64,000 nt of DNA, taken from NCBI RefSeq assembly GCF_002925905.1, contig NZ_PRDB01000002.1, positions 620,001 through 684,000 of the forward strand, read 5' to 3'. The position numbers and the translations under genes were made by a program. This document shows, one piece after another, positions 7,700 through 23,126 of this stretch; the first letter of the stretch is position 1, and every line of letters begins with the position of its first letter. A model generated the notes under the pieces. That model saw only the letters and a list, made by a program, of their open reading frames with translations, did not search any database and was not told the origin of the DNA. Source of the DNA: Klebsiella michiganensis. Lineage in GTDB: Bacteria > Pseudomonadota > Gammaproteobacteria > Enterobacterales > Enterobacteriaceae.

Positions 7700-9187
7700 A
7701 TGACCCTGAATATGATGCTCGATAACGCCGTACCCGAGGCGATTGCCGGTGCGCTGACTCAACAACATCCGGGGCTATTTTTTACGATGGTCGAACAGGC
7801 ATCGGTAGCCATTTCCCTCACCGACGCCCGGGCGAATATTATCTACGCCAACCCGGCGTTTTGCCGCCAGAGCGGATATTCGCTGGCGCAACTGCTCAAT
7901 CAAAACCCGCGCCTGCTGGCCAGCAGCCAGACGCCGCGAGAAATCTACCAGCAGATGTGGCAAACCCTGCTTCAGCGCCAGCCGTGGCGCGGCCAGCTGA
8001 TTAATCAGCGCCGCGACGGCGGCCTGTATCTGGTGGATATCGACATCACGCCGGTGCTGAATCCCCAGGGCGAGCTGGAGCATTATCTGGCGATGCAGCG
8101 GGACATCAGCGTCAGCTATACCCTGGAACAGCGACTGCGCAATCATATGACGCTGATGGAGGCGGTGCTCAACAACATCCCCGCCGCCGTGGTCGTGGTG
8201 GATGAGCAGGATCGGGTGGTGATGGATAATCTCGCCTATAAAACGTACTGCGCGGACTGCGGCGGAAAAGAGCTGCTGGTCGAGCTCCAGATTTCACCGC
8301 GCAAAATGGGGCCCGGCGCGGAGCAAATCCTGCCGGTAGTGGTTCGCGGCGCGGTGCGCTGGCTGTCGGTGACCTGCTGGGGGCTGCCCGGCGTAAGCGA
8401 AGAAGCCAGCCGCTATTTTGTCGACAGCGCCCCGGCGCGCACGCTGGTGGTGATCGCCGACTGCACCCAGCAGCGCCAGCAGCAGGAGCAGGGCCGTCTC
8501 GACCGTCTGAAGCAGCAGATGACCGCCGGAAAGCTGCTGGCCGCCATTCGCGAGTCGCTGGACGCGGCGCTGATTCAGCTTAATTGCCCGATCAATATGC
8601 TGGCGGCGGCCCGTCGGCTGAACGGCGAAGGCAGCGGCAACGTGGCGCTGGACGCGGCGTGGCGCGAAGGCGAAGAGGCCATGGCGCGACTGCAGCGCTG
8701 CCGCCCTTCTCTCGAGCTGGAAAGCAGCGCCGTCTGGCCGCTTCAGCCCTTCTTTGACGACCTGTACGCCCTCTACCGCACCCGCTTTGACGATCGCGCG
8801 CGGCTGCAGGTGGACATGGCATCACCGCATCTGGTCGGCTTCGGCCAGCGTACCCAGATGCTGGCCTGCTTAAGTTTATGGCTCGATCGGACGCTGGCCC
8901 TCGCCGCCGAGCTGCCCTCCGTACCGCTGGAGATCGAGCTTTATGCCGAAGAGGACGAGGGCTGGCTCTCGCTGTATCTCAACGACAATGTCCCGCTGCT
9001 GCAGGTGCGCTACGCCCACTCCCCCGATGCCTTAAACTCTCCCGGCAAAGGGATGGAGCTGCGGCTGATCCAAACGCTGGTCGCCTACCACCGCGGCGCG
9101 ATTGAACTGGCTTCGCGCCCGCAGGGAGGCACCAGCCTCGTTCTGCGATTCCCGCTCTTTGATACCCTGACCGGAGGTGAGCAATGA
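7700..9187 (+). CDS. nifL: NifL, redox and nitrogen sensing anti-activator of NifA
   Basis: The 495-residue flavoprotein binds and inhibits NifA when oxygen or fixed nitrogen is present. A first PAS domain (about 35-145, FAD-binding in the family) contains NIIYANPAFCRQSGYS, and a second PAS-like domain begins near residue 155. A histidine-kinase-like C-terminal half follows; the family has no known kinase activity. The frame is open upstream, but ATG 7700 is chosen because upstream starts fall at the -12 element (7616-7619), before any transcript could begin, and because AGGAG precedes it. It overlaps nifA by ATGA. Confidence 0.96.
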   Translation: MTLNMMLDNAVPEAIAGALTQQHPGLFFTMVEQASVAISLTDARANIIYANPAFCRQSGYSLAQLLNQNPRLLASSQTPREIYQQMWQTLLQRQPWRGQLINQRRDGGLYLVDIDITPVLNPQGELEHYLAMQRDISVSYTLEQRLRNHMTLMEAVLNNIPAAVVVVDEQDRVVMDNLAYKTYCADCGGKELLVELQISPRKMGPGAEQILPVVVRGAVRWLSVTCWGLPGVSEEASRYFVDSAPARTLVVIADCTQQRQQQEQGRLDRLKQQMTAGKLLAAIRESLDAALIQLNCPINMLAAARRLNGEGSGNVALDAAWREGEEAMARLQRCRPSLELESSAVWPLQPFFDDLYALYRTRFDDRARLQVDMASPHLVGFGQRTQMLACLSLWLDRTLALAAELPSVPLEIELYAEEDEGWLSLYLNDNVPLLQVRYAHSPDALNSPGKGMELRLIQTLVAYHRGAIELASRPQGGTSLVLRFPLFDTLTGGEQ

Positions 9188-10758
9188 TCCATAAATCCGA
9201 TTCGGACACTACCGTCAGGCGCTTCGATCTCTCCCAACAGTTTACCGCCATGCAGCGGATAAGCGTGGTGCTGAGCCGCGCTACCGAAGCGAGCAAAACC
9301 CTGCAGGAGGTGCTGAGCGTTTTACATAACGATGCGTTTATGCAGCACGGGATGATTTGCCTGTACGACAGCCAGCAGGAGATCCTGAGCATCGAAGCAC
9401 TGCAGCAAACGGAAAACCAGACGCTGCCCGGCAGTACGCAAATTCGCTACCGGCCGGGGGAAGGACTGGTCGGTACCGTACTGGCGCAGGGCCAGTCGCT
9501 GGTGCTGCCGCGCGTCGCCGATGACCAACGCTTTCTCGATCGTCTGAGCCTGTACGACTACGACCTGCCGTTTATCGCCGTTCCGCTAATGGGCCCCCAT
9601 TCCCGGCCCATCGGCGTACTGGCGGCGCAGCCGATGGCGCGTCAGGAAGAGCGGCTGCCCGCCTGCACGCGCTTTCTCGAAACCGTCGCCAATCTGATCG
9701 CCCAGACGATTCGCCTGATGATCCTGCCTACCTCCGCCGCGCAGCCGCCGCAGCAGAGCCCCAGAATAGAGCGCCCGCGGGCGTGTACCCCTTCGCGCGG
9801 TTTCGGCCTGGAGAATATGGTCGGCAAAAGCCCGGCGATGCGGCAGATTATGGACATTATCCGTCAGGTCTCCCGCTGGGATACCACGGTGCTGGTACGC
9901 GGCGAGAGCGGCACCGGGAAAGAGCTGATCGCCAACGCCATTCATCATAATTCCCCGCGCGCCGCCGCCGCATTCGTCAAATTTAACTGCGCGGCGCTGC
10001 CGGACAATCTGCTGGAGAGCGAGCTGTTCGGCCATGAGAAAGGCGCGTTTACCGGCGCGGTGCGCCAGCGGAAAGGCCGCTTTGAGCTGGCGGACGGCGG
10101 CACCTTATTCCTCGATGAGATCGGCGAAAGCAGCGCCTCGTTTCAGGCCAAGCTGCTGCGAATTCTGCAAGAAGGAGAGATGGAGCGCGTCGGCGGCGAT
10201 GAAACCCTGCGCGTCAACGTACGCATCATCGCGGCGACCAACCGCCACCTGGAAGAGGAGGTACGGCTGGGGCATTTCCGCGAAGACCTTTACTACCGCC
10301 TGAACGTGATGCCTATCGCGCTGCCGCCGCTGCGCGAGCGCCAGGAGGATATCGCCGAACTGGCGCATTTCCTGGTACGAAAAATCGCCCACAGCCAGGG
10401 GCGAACGCTGCGCATCAGCGATGGGGCAATTCGCCTGCTGATGGAGTACAGCTGGCCGGGAAACGTCCGCGAACTGGAAAACTGTCTCGAACGTTCGGCG
10501 GTGATGTCGGAAAGCGGCCTGATCGACCGGGACGTGATTCTGTTCAACCATCGCGATAACCCGCCGAAAGCGCTGCCCAACGGCGGCCAGACGGAAGATG
10601 GCTGGCTCGACAACAGCCTCGACGAGCGCCAGCGGCTGATTGCCGCCCTGGAAAAAGCGGGCTGGGTGCAGGCCAAAGCGGCGCGGCTGCTCGGGATGAC
10701 GCCGCGTCAGGTGGCGTATCGCATTCAGATCATGGATATCACCATGCCGCGACTGTGA
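9184..10758 (+). CDS. nifA: NifA, sigma54-dependent transcriptional activator of nif operons
   Basis: The 524-residue enhancer-binding protein turns on nif promoters with RpoN. An N-terminal GAF domain spans about residues 25-180. The AAA+ domain begins near 211, with Walker A GESGTGKE at 240-247, the sigma54-contact loop GAFTGA at 287-292 and Walker [11 protein letters not shown] at 305-314. The C-terminal helix-turn-helix includes [16 protein letters not shown]. No cysteine-rich interdomain linker of the oxygen-sensitive alphaproteobacterial type is seen, so oxygen control should act through NifL, whose gene overlaps by ATGA. Confidence 0.97.
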   Translation: MIHKSDSDTTVRRFDLSQQFTAMQRISVVLSRATEASKTLQEVLSVLHNDAFMQHGMICLYDSQQEILSIEALQQTENQTLPGSTQIRYRPGEGLVGTVLAQGQSLVLPRVADDQRFLDRLSLYDYDLPFIAVPLMGPHSRPIGVLAAQPMARQEERLPACTRFLETVANLIAQTIRLMILPTSAAQPPQQSPRIERPRACTPSRGFGLENMVGKSPAMRQIMDIIRQVSRWDTTVLVRGESGTGKELIANAIHHNSPRAAAAFVKFNCAALPDNLLESELFGHEKGAFTGAVRQRKGRFELADGGTLFLDEIGESSASFQAKLLRILQEGEMERVGGDETLRVNVRIIAATNRHLEEEVRLGHFREDLYYRLNVMPIALPPLRERQEDIAELAHFLVRKIAHSQGRTLRISDGAIRLLMEYSWPGNVRELENCLERSAVMSESGLIDRDVILFNHRDNPPKALPNGGQTEDGWLDNSLDERQRLIAALEKAGWVQAKAARLLGMTPRQVAYRIQIMDITMPRL

Positions 10759-10765
10759 AGCGTTA

Positions 10766-10781
10766 TGTGAGATTCAGGACA
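10766..10781. promoter_or_regulatory. NifA upstream activator site for nifB
   Basis: An exact TGT-N10-ACA lies at 10766-10781, about 90-105 bases upstream of the nifB sigma54 promoter and just after the nifA stop. Confidence 0.8.
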
Positions 10782-10814
10782 TTGTCGCCAGCGCGGCGGA
10801 ATTGCGACAATTTT
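10781..10814 (+). terminator. Possible terminator after nifLA
   Basis: ATTGTCGC at 10781-10788 pairs perfectly with GCGACAAT at 10804-10811 around a 15-base loop, followed by a short T run (10811-10814). It lies after nifA and before the nifB promoter. The short stem and long loop make it a modest candidate. Confidence 0.45.
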
Positions 10815-10870
10815 ACCTGGCCGGCTGTCAGCTAAAGCGTTTATTTTTCATAGCATTGCAAAAAACCCCT

Positions 10871-10887
10871 CTGGTATAGCATTTGCA
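10871..10887 (+). promoter_or_regulatory. Sigma54 promoter of nifBQ
   Basis: CTGGTATAGCATTTGCA has GG at 10873-10874 and GC at 10885-10886, ten bases apart, and is nearly the same as the nifU promoter. The nifB start is about 36 bases downstream. Confidence 0.9.
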
Positions 10888-10922
10888 GCAGGAAGGTATC
10901 GCCCAACCACGAAGGTACGACC

Positions 10923-12329
10923 ATGACTTCCTGCTCCTCTTTTTCTGGCGGCAAATCCTGCCGCCCGGCGGATGACAGCGCCCTGACGCCGCTTGTGGCC
11001 GATAAAGCTGCCGCGCACCCCTGCTACTCTCGCAATGGGCATCACCGTTTCGCGCGGATGCATCTGCCCGTCGCGCCCGCCTGCAATTTGCAGTGCAACT
11101 ACTGTAATCGCAAATTCGATTGCAGCAACGAGTCCCGCCCCGGGGTATCGTCAACGCTGCTGACGCCTGAACAGGCGGTCGTGAAAGTGCGTCAGGTCGC
11201 GCAGGCGATCCCGCAGCTTTCGGTGGTGGGCATCGCCGGGCCCGGCGATCCGCTCGCCAATATCGCCCGCACCTTTCGCACCCTGGCGCTGATCCGCGAA
11301 CAGCTGCCGGACCTGAAATTATGCCTGTCGACCAACGGACTGATGCTGCCAGACGCGGTGGACCGCCTGCTGGATGTCGGCGTTGACCACGTCACGGTCA
11401 CCATTAACACCCTCGACGCGGAGATTGCCGCGCAAATCTACGCCTGGCTATGGCTGGACGGCGAGCGCTACAGCGGATGCGAAGCGGGAGAGATTCTGAT
11501 TGCCCGTCAGCTGGAGGGCGTGCGCAGGCTGACCGCCCAGGGCGTGCTGGTGAAAATAAATTCGGTGCTGATCCCCGGCATCAACGATAGCGGCATGGCC
11601 GACGTGAGCCGCGCGCTGCGGGCCAGCGGCGCGTTTATCCATAATATTATGCCGCTGATCGCCAGGCCGGAGCACGGCACGGTGTTTGGCCTCAACGGCC
11701 AGCCGGAGCCGGACGCAGAGACGCTCGCCGCCACCCGCAGCCGGTGCGGAGAAGTGATGCCGCAGATGACCCACTGCCACCAGTGCCGCGCCGACGCCAT
11801 CGGGATGCTTGGCGAAGACCGCAGCCAACAGTTTACCCAGCTTCCGGCCCCGGAGAGCCTCCCGGCCTGGCTGCCGATCCTCCACCAGCGCGCGCAGCTG
11901 CATGCCAGCATTGCGACCCGCGGCGAATCTGAAGCCGATGACGCCTGCCTGGTCGCCGTGGCGTCAAGCCGCGGGGACGTGATTGATTGCCACTTTGGCC
12001 ACACCGACCGGTTCTCTATCTACAGCCTCTCGGCCGCCGGCATGGTGCTGGTCAACGAACGGTTTACGCCCAAATATTGTCAGGGGCGCGAAGAGTGCGA
12101 GCCGCAGGATAACGCGGCCCGGTTCGCGGCGATCCTCGAACTGCTGGCGGACGTTAAAGCCGTATTCTGCGTGCGTATCGGCCATACGCCGTGGCAAATG
12201 CTGGAACAGGAAGGCATTGAACCGTGCGTTGACGGCGCATGGCGGCCGGTCTCCGAAGTGCTGCCAGCGTGGTGGCAACAGCGTCGGGGGAGCTGGCCTG
12301 CCGCGTTGCCGCATAAGGGGGTCGCCTGA
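10923..12329 (+). CDS. nifB: NifB, radical SAM enzyme making NifB-co
   Basis: The 468-residue enzyme fuses two [4Fe-4S] clusters and inserts the central carbide to give NifB-co, the core of FeMo-cofactor. The radical SAM cluster motif is CNLQCNYC (Cys54, Cys58, Cys61), followed by the SAM-binding region GIAGPGDPLAN. The C-terminal part from about residue 340 (LVAVASSRGDVIDCHFGHT) is the fused NifX-like carrier domain found in enterobacterial NifB. ATG 10923 is at a normal distance from the sigma54 promoter. The stop overlaps the nifQ start by one base. Confidence 0.97.
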   Translation: MTSCSSFSGGKSCRPADDSALTPLVADKAAAHPCYSRNGHHRFARMHLPVAPACNLQCNYCNRKFDCSNESRPGVSSTLLTPEQAVVKVRQVAQAIPQLSVVGIAGPGDPLANIARTFRTLALIREQLPDLKLCLSTNGLMLPDAVDRLLDVGVDHVTVTINTLDAEIAAQIYAWLWLDGERYSGCEAGEILIARQLEGVRRLTAQGVLVKINSVLIPGINDSGMADVSRALRASGAFIHNIMPLIARPEHGTVFGLNGQPEPDAETLAATRSRCGEVMPQMTHCHQCRADAIGMLGEDRSQQFTQLPAPESLPAWLPILHQRAQLHASIATRGESEADDACLVAVASSRGDVIDCHFGHTDRFSIYSLSAAGMVLVNERFTPKYCQGREECEPQDNAARFAAILELLADVKAVFCVRIGHTPWQMLEQEGIEPCVDGAWRPVSEVLPAWWQQRRGSWPAALPHKGVA

Positions 12330-12832
12330 TGCCGCCGCTCGAATGGCTGCGGCGCTTATGGCTGCTGTACCACGCGGGTCAAGGCAGCTTTCCTCTGCGC
12401 ATGGGTCTTAGCCCGCGCGACTGGCAGGCGCTGCGCCGGCGGTTGGGCGAGGCTGAAACGCCGCTGGACGGCGAGACGCTCACACGCCGCCGCCTGATGG
12501 CGGAGCTCAACGCCACCCGCGAAGAGGAGCGCCAGCAGCTGGGCGCATGGCTGGCGGGCTGGATGCAGCAGGAGGCCGGGCCGATGGCGCAGATTATCGC
12601 CGAGGTTTCGCTGGCGTTTAACCATCTCTGGCAGGATCTGGGCCTTGCGTCGCGCGCCGAACTGCGCCTGCTGATGCTCGACTGCTTTCCGCAGCTGGTG
12701 GCGATGAACGAACACAATATGCGCTGGAAAAAGTTCTTTTATCGTCAGCGCTGTTTGCTGCAGCAGGGAGAAGTTATCTGCCGGTCGCCAAGCTGCGACG
12801 AGTGCCGGGAGCGCAGCGCCTGTTTTGAGTAG
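12329..12832 (+). CDS. nifQ: NifQ, molybdenum donor for FeMo-cofactor
   Basis: The 167-residue protein is thought to carry a Mo-Fe-S cluster and supply molybdenum to NifEN. The diagnostic C-terminal motif C-x4-C-x2-C-x5-C is present (CRSPSCDECRERSAC), directly before the end. It overlaps the nifB stop (TGATG) and is the last gene of the nif cluster, closed by a strong hairpin terminator. Confidence 0.95.
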   Translation: MPPLEWLRRLWLLYHAGQGSFPLRMGLSPRDWQALRRRLGEAETPLDGETLTRRRLMAELNATREEERQQLGAWLAGWMQQEAGPMAQIIAEVSLAFNHLWQDLGLASRAELRLLMLDCFPQLVAMNEHNMRWKKFFYRQRCLLQQGEVICRSPSCDECRERSACFE

Positions 12833-12860
12833 CGGTTACCCGAAGGGGGACTGCAAACAA

Positions 12861-12888
12861 AAAAGCCGGAGGTTTCCCTCCGGCTTTT
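12861..12888. terminator. Bidirectional terminator between nifQ and plaP
   Basis: AAAAGCCGGAGG and CCTCCGGCTTTT are perfect 12-base arms around a TTTC loop. The A and T ends give a U run on both strands, so it can end nifBQ from one side and plaP from the other. Confidence 0.9.
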
Positions 12889-12905
12889 CACATCATCAAA
12901 CGTGA

Positions 12906-14264
12906 TTACGCGACGTCTTCGTACTGCGGTACCGGGTTGCGGAAGCTTTTGGTCACGCAGGCCAGGTAGACCAGACCAATACCGCCCCAGATCAGGCCGA
13001 GAACCATGGAGCTCTCTTCGAGGTTGATCCACAGTGCGCCGACGGTCAGCGCGCCGCACACCGGCAGAATCAGATAGTTGAAGTGGTCTTTCAGCGTTTT
13101 GTTGCGCTTTTCACGGATCCAGAACTGGGAGATCACCGACAGGTTAACGAAGGTGAATGCCACCAGCGCGCCGAAGTTAATCAACGCTGTCGCCGTGACG
13201 AGGTCGAATTTAATCGCCAGCAGGGCAATCGCGCCAACCAGCAGTACGTTCCACGCCGGAGTCCGCCATTTCGGATGCACGTAGCCGAAGAAACGCGTCG
13301 GGAACACGCCGTCGCGGCCCATCACGTACATCAGACGGGAAACGCCCGCGTGCGCGGCCATGCCGGACGCCAGTACGGTAACACTGGAGAAAATCAGCAC
13401 GCCCCACTGGAAGGTTTTGCCCGCCACGTACAGCATGATTTCAGGCTGCGATGCGTCCGGATCCTTAAAGCGCGAGATATCCGGGAAGTACAGCTGCAGA
13501 AAGTAGGAAGCGCCGATAAAGATCAGGCCGCCAATCAGCGCGGTCAGGAAGATAGCCTTCGGGATCACGCGCTCCGCGTCTTTGGTCTCTTCAGACAGCG
13601 AAGAGATACCGTCGAAGCCGAGGAACGAGAAGCACAGGATGGTCGCGCCGGTAATCATCGGCACCACGTGCGCGCCTTCAGACCAGAACGGACGGGTGCT
13701 GGTCAGCGTGCCCGCGCCTTCACCGTGCATAACGCCGTAGATAATCAGGCCAACAATCACCGCCACGATGCCCATCTGCAGGATAACGATCAGGGTGTTG
13801 AAGTTCGCCACGGTCTTGATGCTGCGCAGGTTAGAGATGGTCATAAAGGCCACCAGCGCGACAACGAAGATCCACGATGGAATAGAAGGCACCAGCGCTT
13901 CAAAGTAAATTTTCGCCAGCAGAATGTTGATCATCGGCATGAACAGGTAGTCCAGCAGCGATGACCAGCCAACCATAAAGCCAACGGCCGGGCTAATGGA
14001 TTTCTGCGCGTAGGTATAAGCGGAACCCGCCGACGGGAAACGGCGAACCAGTTTACCGTAGCTCAGCGCCGTGAAAAGAATGGCGATCAGCGCGAAGGCG
14101 TAAGCCGTCGCAACGTGACCATCAGTCAATCCAGAGACGATACCAAACGTATCGAACAGCGTCATCGGCTGCATATAGGCCAGGCCCATCATGACAACCG
14201 GAATCAACGTAAGCGTTTTACGTAATTCCACGCGAGAGGTTTTTGGAGTAGCGTTATGCGACAT
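12906..14264 (-). CDS. plaP: PlaP, putrescine importer (APC superfamily)
   Basis: The 452-residue inner-membrane permease resembles E. coli PlaP (formerly YeeF), a proton-driven low-affinity putrescine importer. It has about twelve hydrophobic segments and the APC family blocks [14 protein letters not shown] near residue 80 and [18 protein letters not shown] near 220. ATG 14264 follows AGGGG. As in E. coli it is near yeeY, yeeZ and his. The 287 bases upstream to yeeY hold its promoter region; I did not pick out specific sites. Substrate is assigned by family and gene order. Confidence 0.88.
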   Translation of the reverse strand: MSHNATPKTSRVELRKTLTLIPVVMMGLAYMQPMTLFDTFGIVSGLTDGHVATAYAFALIAILFTALSYGKLVRRFPSAGSAYTYAQKSISPAVGFMVGWSSLLDYLFMPMINILLAKIYFEALVPSIPSWIFVVALVAFMTISNLRSIKTVANFNTLIVILQMGIVAVIVGLIIYGVMHGEGAGTLTSTRPFWSEGAHVVPMITGATILCFSFLGFDGISSLSEETKDAERVIPKAIFLTALIGGLIFIGASYFLQLYFPDISRFKDPDASQPEIMLYVAGKTFQWGVLIFSSVTVLASGMAAHAGVSRLMYVMGRDGVFPTRFFGYVHPKWRTPAWNVLLVGAIALLAIKFDLVTATALINFGALVAFTFVNLSVISQFWIREKRNKTLKDHFNYLILPVCGALTVGALWINLEESSMVLGLIWGGIGLVYLACVTKSFRNPVPQYEDVA

Positions 14265-14551
14265 AGTTATCCCCTTTTACGGTGAACGCCAGCGCGTAAG
14301 CAAAAAATTGCCCCATTTCTTTGTATTCCTCAGCGACAACCACTGTCGGTTTTTAGTAAATATCTATCCGGTACGAAGCCCGGCCTCTTGGTATTGAATG
14401 ATGTGTCTTTCAACCAAAAAAATAACCGACACTTTAAAAAAGCGTCGGCCAGTTTCTGATTTTCAGGACGCGTATTTTGCAACAACTACTGGCACGATGA
14501 CAAGATGTTACAAGGCTTAATAATCACGACGATTCTCTAACAGATTAATAT

Positions 14552-15442
14552 TCATACGATTTTAGTATTATAGACCTGATGGATAGCACTATTTGCTAAT
14601 ATCTCCTTTCGCCACCACTCGCCCGCCTGGCCGCAAATATCTTCATTCCAGCCTATCCACGCGCGATTGACCGGTTCAGGCACCGTGGTTTTTAATATTT
14701 GTAGCTCGCCGCGGGCGATGAAAGGCTGTACCTGAAATAGCGGCAAATAGCCCCATCCCAGTCCGGCGCACAGCAGCGTCAGCCGGGCGGAAAGATCGAA
14801 TACCGCCAGGCTATCCTGAGCGTCAATCTGCGGCCACGCGCCGTCGGCCACAATCGCCCGATGACGGCGCAACGTCCGCCAGCCCAGCGGGCCGGCAATC
14901 TGCGCAAGCGGATGCCGGGGCGCAACAACAAACGCCTGCGCCACTTCTCCCAGCAGAACAGAGCCGCAGCCGCTGAGCGCCGGCGGGTCGCCCAGCACGC
15001 CGAGCAGAAGATCCGCCCGCCCTTCCATCAGCATCTGCCAGTTTGCGCCCGGGGTATCGCGGCGGAATTCAAGGCGGGTGGCGTGATGCTGGTGATAAAA
15101 CGCCGCGATCGCGGGAGCCAACAGCGGGAACGGAAAGGTGGCGTCGACGTTGAGTATCAGCGCATTTTCCCAGCCCTGCTGCAGCCTGACGGCCAGCTTT
15201 TCCAGTTCGCGGGCGGTGTGCAGCACCTCGCGCCCCTTTTCCAGCAGCATCTGCCCGGTACGGGTAAAGCGCGCCCGGTGGCCGCTGCGGTCAAGCAGTT
15301 GAATATTGAGATCGCTTTCCAGCTTATGAATGGTGTAGCTCAGCGCCGACGGCGTTTTATAGAGCTTCGCCGAGGCGGCGGCAAAACTGCCCTCTTTGTC
15401 GAGGGCATCAAGAATGACGAGCACATCCAGCAGTGGTTTCAT
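14552..15442 (-). CDS. yeeY: LysR-family transcriptional regulator YeeY-like
   Basis: The 296-residue protein has an N-terminal winged helix-turn-helix (about residues 1-65, with SFAAASAKLYKTPSALSYTI) and a LysR substrate-binding domain from about 90 on. The gene order plaP-yeeY-yeeZ-his matches E. coli, which supports YeeY. Its effector and targets are not known to me; control of the neighbouring putrescine importer is only a guess. Confidence 0.8.
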   Translation of the reverse strand: MKPLLDVLVILDALDKEGSFAAASAKLYKTPSALSYTIHKLESDLNIQLLDRSGHRARFTRTGQMLLEKGREVLHTARELEKLAVRLQQGWENALILNVDATFPFPLLAPAIAAFYHQHHATRLEFRRDTPGANWQMLMEGRADLLLGVLGDPPALSGCGSVLLGEVAQAFVVAPRHPLAQIAGPLGWRTLRRHRAIVADGAWPQIDAQDSLAVFDLSARLTLLCAGLGWGYLPLFQVQPFIARGELQILKTTVPEPVNRAWIGWNEDICGQAGEWWRKEILANSAIHQVYNTKIV

Positions 15443-15480
15443 CGCTACCCCCTTACGGTACGCGATTCACCGCTGGCGCA

Positions 15481-16305
15481 TTACTCCATCGGCATGACCA
15501 GCGGGTCGGGGTACTGGTACTCAAACCCCAGTTCGTTGCAAATACGGCTGCCATCTACGATCTTACCGCTACCGTTCTCCGGGTTATCAGAGAATACGGG
15601 GACGGGAAGCCCAAGCTCGCGGGCCATCTGCGGATAAAAGACGCCGCGCGCGGGATGCTTAGGCGCACATATATTATAGATGCGCCCGCCTTTCGGAGCC
15701 TGCAGTAACAGTTCGATCGCGGCAATCACATCCTGAAGATGCACCAGATTGACGCCGTGCTGGCCGTCCGGCGCGGATTTTCCGGCAAAAAAGCGCCCCG
15801 GATGACGAGACGGCCCCACCAGCCCGGCGAGGCGCAGAATGTCCACCGAGGTACCGGGAAGGTTATGCAGCCAGTCCTCCAGCTCTTTCAGCACCCGCCC
15901 GCTGGCGGTTTGCGGGTTGCGGGGCGAGTTCTCTTTCAGCGTGCCGCTGGCGTTGCCGTAAACCGACGTTGAGCTGGTGAATATGATGCGCGGCACGTGA
16001 TGCGCCAGCGCGGTATCGACGATCTCCTGTACCGCCTGAAGATAAAAGTCCTCTCCCGGTCCGGTTCGCCGCGCCGGTAAGGTAATGACCAGCGCGTCAA
16101 CGTTCATTAAGGCATCCAGATCTTCGGTGTCGCAGACCAGCTGCGGCTCCAGACGCAGCGGATAGCCGTCGATGCCGCACATCCGCGCCGCCTCGACGCC
16201 ATCCTGCGTGGTCTTACTGCCGGTCACCTGCCATCCCCGCGACATCAACGACAGCGCAAGCGGCATACCCAGCCATCCTAAACCTACAATTGCGACCTTT
16301 TTCAT
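15481..16305 (-). CDS. yeeZ: YeeZ, NAD(P)-binding Rossmann protein
   Basis: The 274-residue protein is an atypical short-chain dehydrogenase/epimerase-like protein of uncertain function. The nucleotide loop VGLGWLGMPLA is near the N-terminus, and TSSTSVYGNASGTLKENSP is the epimerase-like Ser-Tyr region, but the following lysine motif is not the classical YxxxK. The start at 16305 (MKKVAIVGLGWLG) is preferred over an upstream in-frame ATG because it follows GGGG and gives the 274 residues of E. coli YeeZ. It is divergent from the his operon. Confidence 0.87.
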   Translation of the reverse strand: MKKVAIVGLGWLGMPLALSLMSRGWQVTGSKTTQDGVEAARMCGIDGYPLRLEPQLVCDTEDLDALMNVDALVITLPARRTGPGEDFYLQAVQEIVDTALAHHVPRIIFTSSTSVYGNASGTLKENSPRNPQTASGRVLKELEDWLHNLPGTSVDILRLAGLVGPSRHPGRFFAGKSAPDGQHGVNLVHLQDVIAAIELLLQAPKGGRIYNICAPKHPARGVFYPQMARELGLPVPVFSDNPENGSGKIVDGSRICNELGFEYQYPDPLVMPME

Positions 16306-16412
16306 CCCCTTGCTCCTGAATTTTCGCTGTGCTGACTTAAGGCTACGCCAGCCGGCGGCAGCTGACAATTTCTTAGGTCAATATGAAATCAATTAATGAT
16401 AGAAAAAAGCCC

Positions 16413-16442
16413 TTGCTTTATGCGAGTGAAGTGGTTTAGGTT
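16413..16442 (+). promoter_or_regulatory. his operon promoter (sigma70)
   Basis: TTGCTT at 16413-16418 and TAGGTT at 16437-16442 are 18 bases apart, and the surrounding sequence (GTGGTTTAGGTTAAAAG) closely matches the E. coli/Salmonella his promoter. It lies about 40 bases before hisL. Confidence 0.75.
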
Positions 16443-16480
16443 AAAAGGCATCAAATGCATAGTCATTCACAGAGAATTTT

Positions 16481-16531
16481 ATGAACAGCGTTCAATTTAA
16501 AAACCACCATCATCACCATCATCCTGACTAG
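16481..16531 (+). CDS. hisL: HisL, his operon leader peptide
   Basis: This 16-residue leader reads MNSVQFKNHHHHHHPD and ends in TAG. Its run of histidine codons lets ribosome stalling report histidyl-tRNA shortage and switch the attenuator that follows. E. coli has seven histidines in a row; here the first is an asparagine codon (AAC in place of CAC), leaving six. It is too short for ordinary gene callers. Confidence 0.95.
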   Translation: MNSVQFKNHHHHHHPD

Positions 16532-16593
16532 TCTTTCAGGCGATGTGTGCTGGAAGACGTTTGGATCTTCCAGTGGTGCATGAACGCAAAGAG

Positions 16594-16629
16594 AGCCCCC
16601 GGAAGATTCACTTCCGGGGGCTTTTTTTT
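16594..16629 (+). terminator. his attenuator terminator
   Basis: AGCCCCCGGAAG at 16594-16605 pairs with CTTCCGGGGGCT at 16611-16622 across a 5-base loop, followed by eight T residues. It sits about 60 bases after hisL and before hisG, where the his attenuator is expected. Confidence 0.95.
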
Positions 16630-16675
16630 GGACCGAATTCGGACAGATTCAGACAGGTTACAGAGGAAAATAAGA

Positions 16676-17575
16676 ATGTTAGACAACAGCCGTTTACGCA
16701 TAGCTATTCAGAAATCAGGGCGTTTAAGCGAAGATTCACGCGAATTACTCAGCCGCTGCGGCATCAAAGTGAATCTGCACACCCAGCGCCTGATCGCGCT
16801 GGCGGAAAATATGCCCATCGATATTCTGCGCGTGCGTGATGACGATATTCCGGGCCTTATCATGGACGGCGTGGTCGATTTGGGGATTATCGGCGAAAAC
16901 GTGCTGGAGGAAGAGCTGCTGAGCCGCCGCGCTCAGGGCGAAGACCCGCGCTACTTCACCCTGCGCCGTCTCGACTTCGGCGGCTGCCGCCTGTCGCTGG
17001 CGACCCCGGCGGATGAACCCTGGGACGGCCCGGCGGCGCTGGACGGCAAACGCATCGCCACCTCCTACCCGCACCTGCTGAAGCGCTACCTTGACCAGAA
17101 AGGGATCTCGTTCAAATCCTGCCTGCTGAACGGCTCGGTTGAAGTGGCTCCGCGCGCCGGTCTGGCCGACGCGATTTGCGACCTGGTATCAACCGGCGCG
17201 ACTCTCGAAGCAAACGGCCTGCGCGAAGTGGAAGTGATGTTCCGCTCCAAAGCCTGCCTGATCCAGCGCGACGGCGAGATGGCCGATAGCAAACAGCAGC
17301 TGATCGACCGCCTGCTGACCCGTATTCAGGGGGTGATTCAGGCCCGCGAATCAAAATACATCATGATGCACGCGCCGACCGAGCGCCTGGAAGAAGTGGT
17401 CGCCCTGCTGCCCGGCGCCGAGCGCCCGACTATTCTGCCGCTGGCGGGTGACAAGCAGCGCGTGGCGATGCACATGGTGAGCAGCGAAACCCTGTTCTGG
17501 GAAACCATGGAAAAACTGAAAGCGCTGGGCGCCAGCTCCATTCTGGTCCTGCCGATTGAGAAGATGATGGAGTAA
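16676..17575 (+). CDS. hisG: HisG, ATP phosphoribosyltransferase
   Basis: The 299-residue enzyme catalyses the first, histidine-inhibited step of histidine synthesis (ATP plus PRPP to phosphoribosyl-ATP). It is the long form with a C-terminal regulatory domain (about 225-299). The PRPP-binding loop region [14 protein letters not shown] is visible. The frame is open upstream through the attenuator, but ATG 16676 with [17 protein letters not shown] is the known N-terminus and has AGAGGA before it. Confidence 0.97.
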   Translation: MLDNSRLRIAIQKSGRLSEDSRELLSRCGIKVNLHTQRLIALAENMPIDILRVRDDDIPGLIMDGVVDLGIIGENVLEEELLSRRAQGEDPRYFTLRRLDFGGCRLSLATPADEPWDGPAALDGKRIATSYPHLLKRYLDQKGISFKSCLLNGSVEVAPRAGLADAICDLVSTGATLEANGLREVEVMFRSKACLIQRDGEMADSKQQLIDRLLTRIQGVIQARESKYIMMHAPTERLEEVVALLPGAERPTILPLAGDKQRVAMHMVSSETLFWETMEKLKALGASSILVLPIEKMME

Positions 17576-17614
17576 ACCGGCGGGTCGGTCACGGGATAAA
17601 CAGGGGAAACAACC

Positions 17615-23119
<5,505 letters not shown>

Positions 23120-23126
<7 letters not shown>

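Noticed and set aside
13083..13964. 293-codon plus-strand frame inside plaP
   Set aside because: It is the antisense shadow of a membrane protein gene; the product is rich in charged residues and resembles nothing.
16501..16529. Short CAC/CAT repeats that look like a microsatellite
   Set aside because: They are the histidine codons of the his leader peptide and need no other explanation.
16547..16675. In-frame extension of hisG through the attenuator
   Set aside because: It would be translated from inside the attenuator stem-loop; ATG 16676 has a good ribosome site and the conserved HisG start.
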